Shown here: piece after piece, positions 55,783-64,000 of the stretch
How positions within the stretch are numbered: the stretch's first letter is position 1
How the letters are laid out: each line of letters starts with the position of its first letter
Source: Larix kaempferi
Taxonomy: Eukaryota; Streptophyta; Pinopsida; Pinales; Pinaceae
Assembly (NCBI GenBank): GCA_027924585.1
Contig: BSBM01000423.1
Coordinates: 2,799,501 to 2,863,500, forward strand
DNA: 64,000 bases
Direction: 5' to 3'
Notes under the pieces: model-generated
What the model was told of the DNA's origin: nothing
The model's input: only the letters and a program-made list of their open reading frames with translations
Database searches by the model: none
Made by a program: the position numbers and the translations under genes

Positions 55783-56746
55783 ATATATATATCATGTATA
55801 TCTTGTTTATTATATATCATGTATCGCTAGTATCTATATCATGTATCGCTGGTATCTACATTGTCCTTATCCTTGAATCAGATCATCTCCTTTGCAGGAG
55901 TAATAAAAGACTAAAATTTTATTGGAGCGTCGACTTGTAGACATAGAAGTAGTAGACTCATGCCCTGCAACCGCAAAAACAATGAGTCATTATTCCTCAA
56001 ACTTGGATGAGTTTTTACATCAATTTTGGATGTAAAAAGTCATAAATCCAAAATAAATCCTGTAGTGGAAGAGTCTATGTTTGTGAGCTCAAGCTCGTAG
56101 TCGTGAAATATATTAAGAGCCCAACCTCTGTAAAAGTTGAAAGATCGAAGTAAATTCAATTGCTAGGAATAACTTCCACTGATTTTTATGTCTTAATAAT
56201 AAATCTGTAACATAACATTTCAATTGCCAAGTATTTATAGTTTTATCTAAATCTGTAACAGAATATTTCAATTGCGAGGTATTTATATTATTAAAACCAT
56301 AAATATGTAACCATAAATCTCGTTTTTCAATTGCCAAGTATTTATATTTTTCAATATCTCATAAGCTGGGCGCATGAAACCATTTGGGTTTGATGGCCAA
56401 TTAGAACATGAAACATAGGCACAGAATATCAAAACACAGTCTTTGCCTTCGATACCTTTGTTTTTGGAGGATTTAGGTGTCAATATTTCCAATCCATAGG
56501 TCTCAACGATTGCAAGTATCTAGATCAACGTGAATGACCAAGATAATAGGGTGTACTGGCAGCTAGAGAGGCAGTGATAGTGCGAGAGCACAAATGCTAC
56601 TATAATTATTCACTTCCTCTTGCAGTTCGCCCAAGCATATTTAAAACATAGTGTTTAATAGAGAATAAGACATAGCATGGATTCAGTGGCGCTCAGAGGA
56701 GAAAATAATCTATATGAGTCAATATTATAATTAAACTATATTTCTA
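55783..56746. other. Flank of Copia-A; direct repeat copy 2, otherwise empty
   Basis: 55783-55860 is 'tatcatgtat'-rich target DNA. 55861-56000 repeats 47156-47300. 56110-56345 has 'tttcaattgccaagtattt' three times at roughly 60-75-bp spacing. The remainder has no feature that I can support. Confidence 0.6.
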
Positions 56747-57463
56747 ATACTCAATGTGCCAAATCAAATATGCCACGTGTCACAATATGATCATTCCACA
56801 TGTCACCCTGGGATACTAGATATCAACATTTAAACAACAAAATTTATAGACGTTTTGCTTCAAAGACTTAGTTGGGAAGTGGAAATATTCTCAGAGAAAG
56901 AGTGGCCGCTCTTTCTCCAAGGTGTTCTATTGTTACAAATCCGTCGCAAATGAGGGGTCAGCCGACTCTTCTTATTCCCAATATTATTTTTATAATAGTT
57001 TGACACTGCAAGAAGGGTCGGTCGATTCTTCTTGTCTTATCTATTATGGATATAGCTGGATTATTGGATAAGGGTTTTCACAATTAACTACGAAAAGAAG
57101 GGGCGACCGATCCTTCTTGTCGAAAAATGTAAGTCGGGAGAAACCATTTTTATATGTTAAAACTTCCAAGGTGTTCTATTTTTAAAATTACCTTATAATT
57201 GAAAGGTCGACCGACCCTTCGTATTCCCAATATTATTTTCATAATAGTTCGACACTGCAAGAAGGGTTGGTCGACGTTTCTTATGTTCTACATTATGGAT
57301 ATATCTGAATTGTTGGATAAATGTTTTCACAATTAACTATGAAAAGAAGGCGCAGATGATCCTTCTTGTTGAAAAACATAAGTCATGACAAACCATTTTT
57401 ATATGTTATAACTTAGCCGATTGACTTGCTATTCAAACAATGAGTGAATATTTTAGACATTGG
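56747..57463 (+). repeat. Dyad-repeat element, short copy (two internal units)
   Basis: Same ends as 43927-44992 ('tactcaatgtgccaaatc' to 'gaatattttagacatt') but two internal units instead of three. Dyads are near 56952, 57017, 57203 and 57266. It differs from the long copy in unit number, which suggests unequal exchange or slippage. Confidence 0.8.
56894..56917. other. 24-bp near-perfect palindrome
   Basis: As 44116-44139, with one mismatch in the left arm (GAGAAAGAGTGG). Confidence 0.8.
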
Positions 57464-57489
57464 ACTTTTCACCTTAAAATTTTGAACAT

Positions 57490-57750
57490 TTAAAAATGAA
57501 AATTGCACTTTTCAAATAAAAAATTGCATTTTTTAATTTGAAATTCACACTTTTCAAATGAGAAATTGCATTTTTTTATTTGAAATTCACACTTTTCAAA
57601 GCACAATTTACATTCTTTTATTTGAAATTCACACTTTTGAAATCAAAATTTGCATTTTTTTATTTGAAATTCACACTTTTCAAATCAGAATTTGCATTTT
57701 TTTATTTGAAATTCACACTTTTTGAATTGAAATTCATAGTTTTATAACAA
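57490..57750. repeat. 42-bp AT-rich tandem array, about six units
   Basis: AAATTCACACTTTT starts at 57541, 57583, 57625, 57667 and 57709, exactly 42 bp apart, with 'caaatnagaatttgcat' and a T-run in each unit. Degenerate relatives ('ttgcacttt', 'cacttt') continue to about 57900. Confidence 0.93.
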
Positions 57751-59052
57751 AAAATGCAATTTTAAGGTTCATACGTAGTAAAAAAACACACTATTCGAAT
57801 AGAAAAACGCACTTTTCAAAGCCAATATTGCCACTTTTAGAACCTGATTTTGCACTTTAGAAAGGTTGATATTGACACTTTCAAAGTCTAAATTCACACT
57901 TTCTTAGTCCAAAAATTGCCTAATATGTCCAAATTTAATGAAATTAGTATTTTGTGTGAAATGGTTATCCAAGAAGGACTCTGGGTCGTGCATCCTCTTG
58001 GATGCCTCTCCCAGTTTTAGAGTGGTAAATTTATTTCCAAGAAGGGCTGCATGAGTTGAATTCTGGATTACCAAAGATCCAAGATTAAGGGGGAACTTGG
58101 GCCACCCCTTACTCTTAGCTGTAGTTAAATTCGGAAAAACACCATCAATTACTCTCTAAAAATATATTTCCTCCAGTACCATCCTGTTTGGTACTATCCT
58201 AGGCAGTAAATGGGTTGTATTGCTGCCCCAATTATCGATATTGACACAGTTCTATCGACAGGGGTTCACTTTGCACTGTTGTCAACAAATACCAACCAAA
58301 CACCCTTAAGCATTGGCCCAGAAAGGTTTTACCCTTTCCAGCAACACCTGCAGAGCGAGTGAAGTCTCACCCAAGATAATTAAGGGAATGTAGGAACCAA
58401 GTTTATGCAGTAGGGAGAGGACATGCATCTATTCTCACTCTATCGTTGTAGAAACCAGAGATTTATCTTCGCATCATGCTTAACATTTCAAGCATACATT
58501 CATCATTCGCATTATCAATGTGTAATCAATATTCGCACTAACATTGTATAACTGGCGATCGTATCAACAGAAATTACAGAGCAACAGAACATAAGCATAA
58601 CACATTATTTAGGTCGCATTCATCACTCAACATAAGCAGAAACACAAAGAAGAGACATAACCTAACATCTTCATGCATTAAATCATAAAAAAGCTATGGT
58701 ACAACCTTTGAAGGGATAGTTCCAAACAACTTATCACAGATCCATACAAAACTTGCCAAAGGTAGAGCAAAATATTACACAATTCATCCGCTCATTGATT
58801 TATCAATTGATTCCCTTAGGCTTACAATCATAGTTCTATTTATAGCCAACTAAGGCAGTTACCAAATGGTCCAAATGACCCATTCTAACTAACTAAACTA
58901 ATATTGTGCTTTTTTCGGCTCCTTGTTCTCTGCGAATGGTCCTTTCTTCCACGGATGATCCTTCTTGTCGTTGTCAACTTCCGCACTTCACATAGTCTAA
59001 CCCCATGACAATAGGCACCCAATATGAACTTGTGACTCACCCTCGATCCACC
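57751..59052 (-). other. 3' flank of family C, LTR-like on the minus strand
   Basis: Minus strand has 'gctataaatagaac' near 58838, a good TATA box, with TGTGTAATATTTTGC and other AT-rich text after it, lying 3' of the family C ORF. This fits a 3' LTR promoter, but no second LTR copy is present to prove it. 57960-58400 holds no further feature. Confidence 0.35.
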
Positions 59053-61879
59053 TCAGCTGGACACCTCTGGTGCATTCACTTGGAACTTGAAATCATCGTA
59101 TGTAACTCTAATCTAGTCGATGGCTTCTTTTGTCGATACTTTCAGTGCTGCGTAGTCTTCTACCTATTGTTCCGCTGGGTGCTCGTCATTCATTTGTTGT
59201 GCCTTTCCTAGAGCCTGCTTGACCTGTTCCATTCCTACCATTTCCTGCATGGCCAACTGTTTTTCCTTTGTTTGTAATTCATCTAGTTTTGTAGTCCTCC
59301 TTTGCTGTCTTTCTAGTGCCTTTGTTACTCAATGCTGGAGTTCATTCAGCTCTATGGCCTTTGTCATCTATGTGAGTAGGGGAATCACCTTAAGCAATCC
59401 CTTGAGCGATTCCAGCTGTGCTTCTTCCTGGGTGAGTTGCGTGTTCAGTTGGTGCAACTGCTCATCTTGTACTAAACTTCCCCAAAACTTCGTAACCTAT
59501 TCAGCTATTTTCTGGTCCTCCTTTTCCATCTCTGCGATCTCAGTCGTGGCCTCTTCTATCGCATCCTGGAGACACTGGATCTGTTATGGTGGTGTTCTGG
59601 GTATCACCTTCGCCTGCAACATTTTGTTCTCCTTTCGCAGGTCTGCGATGACTACTCCCAGCTGTATTGCTTTTGCTTTCGGTAAATTGTCTTTATATAT
59701 TTCTGGTGCTTCTTCGCATGCGATGGAAATCGCATGTTCCATCCTTTTCCTATCTTCTACGGCCTTTACGGCATCTTGAAAGCTTACTTATTTTTTTTCT
59801 TGAAGGAGATGAATTTCTGCCTCAATATTCTGCAGCTGTCGTTTGTACTGGATCATTTGATTATGTGATGTTGCTTCGCGTTCCACAATTTCCTTACTTG
59901 CCGCCATCTGAATTTTTTGTAGTGACACTATCGACATAATGTTGAAGTCTACCATGACTCGATCATGCTTTCGTAACTCTGCGTCCAACTTTTCTGTCCC
60001 TGTCGTCATAGCCTGTGGCAGGATATGCACTAACCTTGGGTTTTTTGTCGATGTCCACTTCGGTTTTGGGAACTGAAGCACTTCGTTGCACCTTGTCTTT
60101 TTGAATTACCATCACAGTCAGGTCTGTTAACACTTCCAATAGCTGCGACATGTGGATGGAGAAGTCAGTCGCCTACTGAGTGGATTTTTCCCGGTTGTCT
60201 TTTACCACTTTTGTCATCTTTTGTACGAGTGCATGTATCTGTTCTTGGGGAATGCCGATAGGTGCGCTCCCCTGGCCCTTTTCGAACCAGAACTTTGTCT
60301 GTCAATCCTCTATTTGGGCCTCTCCATTGGATTCTATTGGCATCGTGGTGGATGATCCATCCTTAGCAGCAGTGCGCGACTGTTGGTCCTCTTTAGCGTT
60401 GTTTCCTTCTCCTGTCTCCTCCTGTGCACTATATTTGGCTAGTTCTAGTTTGGTTGCTAGCTGCCCCTTTTCCGGATCCGACAGTTCCTCCTATGCTACA
60501 GGAGTTTTCCATTCTTGAGGCTAGTCGTCGATTATTACATCTAATTCCTCATTCATCAACTTGTACTGTGTTGTCAGCCACTGTTTTCTTGGGTCGACGC
60601 ACGCTTGTATTTTGATTACCTGCAACTCGTTGATGCTTTTGCACTGCTTCCTCTGTTATTCACGGGACCTCCTCTACACCATTTTTTAGCATTTCTAAGT
60701 GGATATAGAAGATGATGTTGTTGTTTTTTATGCACTCCTTGTCATTCAATGCCCATATATTTTGGTACCTCGCTCCTTGGAAGACCCCGACTACTGGTAT
60801 GGTCATCCCTTGGTAGTCTATTGGTTCCTTCCAACTAACCATCACAATGAGGATCAACAACCAAGAATATGTGAATGCTTTCCCTCGTTCCTGCACAAGG
60901 ATTGCGTCCTCTGTCAGCTCGTTTACTAGGAACACCGACCAATTCATTTGGATCGCTGCAGTGCACTTTTTCGCAATGGCAATCACCCCTGATGCGCACT
61001 GGTTTGGGCAATTATTTCAGACCATCTTGGCTAATAGTCTAGCTGTGACTCTTAGTGCCTTGTCCTTGATAGTTTCTATCTTGTATCTGTGGGTGTCCTT
61101 TTCCACCCAATACTTTTCCTTCAGTTTGGCTGCTAAGTGCTTGTCGTTGTATTTTCCCTTAAAATACTATGAAGGGTCTTCCCCGTTTTTGGGTAATCCT
61201 GTTATTTGCACTATTAAGTCAACCGTTACTGGTACCTTTTCTTCGATCCATAAATAACCTCCATGAAAGAAGCAAAGGAGTTGCTTCACACATGAATTTA
61301 CCTCAACGCCCCTTCCAAAATGGGGCATTTGTGTCAAGTTCAGTAGGTTAGACCTCTCCAATCCTAGCGCTCATTGTTCAGTCTCCTACATAATCATACC
61401 CTTTTCACCATGCTTTACCTCCTTGTATGTCTTAGTCGTGTATTTTGGTTGCAATAGGAATTTGTGGTCACTGTACTATATTTTCGCATCCGTGGAATGA
61501 TATTGCTTATTCTGCGAACACCCTTTGGGACCGCAGGTTCCTTAATAGTATATTTAGCGTTCTTTCCAATCCGTACCTCTGGTGGGCCTGTTCACCATGG
61601 GGGCACATACCCTGGGATGTCTGCTATGGTCGGTTCTACCGACCTTCCTCCTACTACTGTTTCTTCCTCCATGGTGGCAGATGTTCCCACCCCTCCTTCT
61701 ACTTCGGTGCTCCAACGACTCGCCTTTGGTCTCAGCTGCAAGAAACCCGGATGGTTGGCACTTCTCTTCTGCCTTACTATCTTCTTAGGGACCAATGCAA
61801 TGTCCGGTTCTTTATAGACTACTTCAGCCTTTGTTGTTGGTGCCTCTGGCATACTTGCACTAGAAATTACTTGTGCCAT
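59053..61879 (-). pseudogene. Unknown family C ORF (GYLW-type helical domain plus coiled coil)
   Basis: ATG at 61879: MAQVISSASMPEAPTTKAEV, a stop at 61592, then (61361 to about 60560) FFHGGYLWIEEKVPVTVDLI, VQITGLPKNGEDPS, KDKALRVTARLLAKM, FTYSWLLILIVMVSWKEPID and FQGARYQNIWALNDKE. I recall this GYLW...TGLP...YSWLLILIAL pattern from uncharacterised, repeat-associated plant proteins; no function is known to me. The rest (to 59053) is Pro/Ser-poor and helical with coiled-coil stretches: QYKRQLQNIEAEIHLLQEKK, LQDAIEEATTEIAEMEKEDQ, TQLTQEEAQLESLKGLLK. Several stops and at least three frameshifts. Architecture parallels families A and B. Confidence 0.6.
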
Positions 61880-62327
61880 CGTGATATTTATCTTTCTTCT
61901 TATCTTCTGAACTCTCTCCTATAACTTCTGCAAATTTGTTGAAATATTGTAACTTCAAAGAATATTCTATTTGTATTTTGGTTCTACCGACCTTCCTCCT
62001 ACTACAGTTTCTTCCTCCATGGCGGCCAATGTGCCCGATCCTCCTTCTACCTCGGTGCTCTAACAACCCTCCTTTGGTCTCAGCTACAAGAAACCGGATG
62101 GTTGGCGCTTCTCTTCTGCCTTACTAGCTTCTTAGGGACCGATGCAATCTCTAGTTCTTCATAGACTACTTCAACCTTTTTTGTTGGTGCCTTTGGCGTA
62201 CTTTCACTGGAAATTACTTGTGCCATCGTAATATTTATCTTTCTTCTTATCTTCTAAACTCTCTCCTATAACTTTTGCAAATTTGTTGAAATATTGTAAC
62301 TTCGAAGAATATTCTATTTGCATTTTA
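61632..62327. repeat. 348-bp tandem duplication that includes an LTR start
   Basis: GGTTCTACCGACCTTCC begins at 61632 and 61980. Each unit holds the 5' end of family C (including its ATG on the minus strand) and ends in the first 43 bp of a Copia LTR (TGTTGAAATATTGTAAC at 61937 and 62284). In the first unit the LTR breaks off at 61979; in the second it continues. The duplication therefore happened after the LTR had inserted upstream of family C. Confidence 0.88.
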
Positions 62328-62858
62328 TTATTATTTATTCGGAGATGTTTTTTTCCTCCATTGGGATGTCATTATTATATTTGATTATGTAAAGTCATTG
62401 AGGTAAATCCTCTCTTGTAAGTCGGGGCAATAGATCCACTTGAGTCATTTTTTAATGGGGTGTTTAAGTCCCCTAGAGGGGTCGACCCAGTTAGCATTAG
62501 GTCAATTAGTTAGGGGCCAACCTAGTTAGGGAAAATTTCAAGTGAGAGATAATGTATAAATAGAGGAGGTGTTCTCCTCATTTGACAGACACTCACTTGT
62601 GGATTGTGCATTAGGAGAGAGAGAGATATCCGTGAAGGAGAAGGAGCTCTTGCTTGGGGATTTTATATTTGTAGCTTTTGGTCATCTATATTGAGGAATT
62701 TTTGTTGGGTTTTTACCCCATGAGGTTTTCCCAGGATAAATTTGTGTCTCTTGTGTTTATGATGTGCTTGTTATTCTTTCAGTGATCCTGTATATGCTAT
62801 TGTTGTGAAATTGAATTGAATACTGATGTTATCTATCTTAGCATATTGAATCTTAACA
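62284..62858 (+). repeat. Copia-C 5' LTR
   Basis: 575 bp, TGTTGAAATATTG...CTTAACA. It shares start, TATA region, 'ttgttgggttttntacccca' and end with the Copia-A LTR, so it is a related lineage. No partner LTR in the window. Confidence 0.85.
62558..62583 (+). promoter_or_regulatory. TATA-proximal dyad in Copia-C LTR
   Basis: TATAAATAG overlaps the left arm. AAAT(A)GAGGAG pairs with CTCCTCATTT around GTGTT. Compared with Copia-A (AAGT/ACTT), both arms changed together. Confidence 0.6.
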
Positions 62859-62870
62859 TGGTATCAAATA
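62859..62870 (+). promoter_or_regulatory. Copia-C primer-binding site, degenerate
   Basis: TGGTATCAAATA right after the LTR end; the first eight bases match the usual PBS. Confidence 0.6.
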
Positions 62871-62889
62871 TATCATGAAGGAAGGCAAT

Positions 62890-63599
62890 GTGTGGCACTT
62901 ACTATTGGAATATTTAATCCTTCCTACCATTTAATTAATTTTATAAGATTCATTAATTAATCACTTGTTGGTTAATTCTATGTAATAATTGAGGAAATTG
63001 CCATTGTGTGGCCCACAAGGCAATATGGGAGGATAAGATTCCATGCAAGGTGTGTTCTACAAGTATCCTAGGCCACTTGGGCTCATTCCTAAATATTTCT
63101 AGATAATATTTAGGAATGAGGGTGCATTTGTGAAGAAAGTTGCCGCTTTTACTACTTTTTCCCCCAAAGGAAAGAGCTAGTCAACCTAGGAAAGTGTTTT
63201 TCTCACCAAAAAATTTGCTTAGCACCATTTCCACTCCAATTTCATATTTGGCATTTATTTTACCTATATTTCACCTTCACCTCACTAATTTAGTAATTCG
63301 TGAGATTTTGAGCATATTTGGAAAGCCAACTTGCCACCTAGGGGGGATGGGCAGTTTTAGAAAGTCTGATGGATAGAAGATTCTTTTGGCATATTTATCA
63401 ATTTGAATTATTTCTATAATTTTATTTAATAATATCCTACAACATTCATATGTTGGCTGGTGTAATTATTATTCATGAGAAGTAATACAGAATTCCATTC
63501 TTGTGCATTATTTTTGTGTCTTTGAGCAGTTGTGTGAGATTTTTTATATGAGAGAGGTTAATTTATTGCATAGTTCTTGGATGTGATATGATTTTCACA
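62890..63599 (+). repeat. Candidate second LTR, nested in the Copia-C leader
   Basis: Ends TTTTCACA at 63599, directly before TGGTATCAGATC. The start is uncertain (62889-62905, possibly TGTGGCAC). It holds a small ORF at 63140-63376 of no recognised homology. With no partner LTR in the window, the call rests on the LTR-end/PBS junction and the downstream Copia Gag. Confidence 0.55.
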
Positions 63600-63611
63600 T
63601 GGTATCAGATC
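63600..63611 (+). promoter_or_regulatory. Primer-binding site of the right-edge Copia element
   Basis: TGGTATCAGATC, immediately after TTTTCACA; 'acatggtatcag' is typical of plant Copia elements. Confidence 0.75.
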
Positions 63612-63772
63612 CATCAAGATATTCCTTTCATCTATTGATTGTCTTTCAGGATCCAACAGTCTCAGGAAGGGCGCATTGATCAATTCACCGGGTGAATTCT
63701 ATTCTCTGCAAGGCGCATTTTGGAATCCAGAAATGTTCTAATTTCAGTCCGAAAGTTATATAAATTGCAGAA

Positions 63773-64000
63773 ATGGATCATACACAGCAGATCATCCTCA
63801 CTCCTTTCAATTATTTTGATTGGAAAGCATAGATGGAGATTCTACTGTGAGCAAAGGGCTCTACAGGGTGACCATGGCAACAGAAGCTGAGCCAACCTCA
63901 GTAGTGGATAAATCTAAATGGCATAATCGAAGGGATGAATCCTATGGGCTGTTATGTATCACTACATCCAGAGAACTCTTATTTCATCTTAATGGCCTCA
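63773..64000 (+). pseudogene. gag: Copia gag, N-terminal fragment, cut by the window edge
   Basis: MDHTQQIILTPFNYFDWKA at 63773, then stops at 63830 and 63845 and a +1 frameshift, after which KGLYRVTMATEAEP, DKSKWHNRRDESYGLLC and SRELLFHLNGL follow. This is the usual N-terminal part of a Copia Gag core, different from the Copia-A Gag (MAPSTKLED). Continues past 64000. Confidence 0.8.

Overview
This window is nuclear DNA from a plant with a large, repeat-packed genome. The evidence is: Ty1/Copia and Ty3/Gypsy LTR retrotransposons nested in each other, primer-binding sites that all start TGGTATCA (complement of plant initiator tRNA-Met), low GC, and no recognisable host gene. A gymnosperm would fit, but the sequence alone cannot name the species. 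I see no rRNA, tRNA, CRISPR or bacterial-type operon. Almost every coding region is a retroelement remnant with in-frame stops or frameshifts.

Layout, left to right. 1-1078: decayed copy of a coiled-coil protein family (here 'family B'). 1908-2304 and 15782-16140: one repeat of a dyad-rich family, split by a minus-strand Copia element (2305-15781, 'Copia-B'). Copia-B was itself split at 5124-11885 by a non-autonomous LTR element with 2-kb LTRs and its own long unknown ORF. 16245-20700: further dyad-rich repeat units, one holding a clean hAT-type MITE (17089-17384). 20819-24444: a second unknown coiled-coil ORF ('family A') with a distinctive 3' tail, which recurs at 43443-43826. 26732-41695: two family B copies, the second interrupted by a plus-strand Gypsy element (28744-39424). 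That Gypsy contains a minus-strand Gypsy of the same family (31382-37733), which contains a solo 2-kb LTR (31756-33759).

43927-57463: two copies of a dyad/palindrome repeat bracket a region with a head-to-head inverted repeat (46500-48290) and a near-intact 7,000-bp Copia element ('Copia-A', 48778-55777, TSD TTGGT). 57490-57750 is a 42-bp tandem array. 59053-61879 (minus) is a third unknown ORF ('family C') with a helical N-terminal domain and coiled-coil C-terminus. The right edge (61632-64000) holds a tandem duplication that captured an LTR end, a Copia LTR related to Copia-A, a second LTR/PBS and the start of a Copia gag gene.

The most interesting signals are: (i) two Gypsy copies that share the same loss of the reverse-transcriptase and integrase cores, implying a non-autonomous lineage mobilised in trans; (ii) three long ORF families (A, B, C) with similar helical-plus-coiled-coil architecture in retroelement-like surroundings; (iii) a dyad between TATA box and expected transcription start in three Copia LTR families, with a compensatory base-pair change; (iv) the dispersed GAAGGGTCG-NN-CGACCCTTC dyad repeat. 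All positions were read by eye; no alignment or database search was run.
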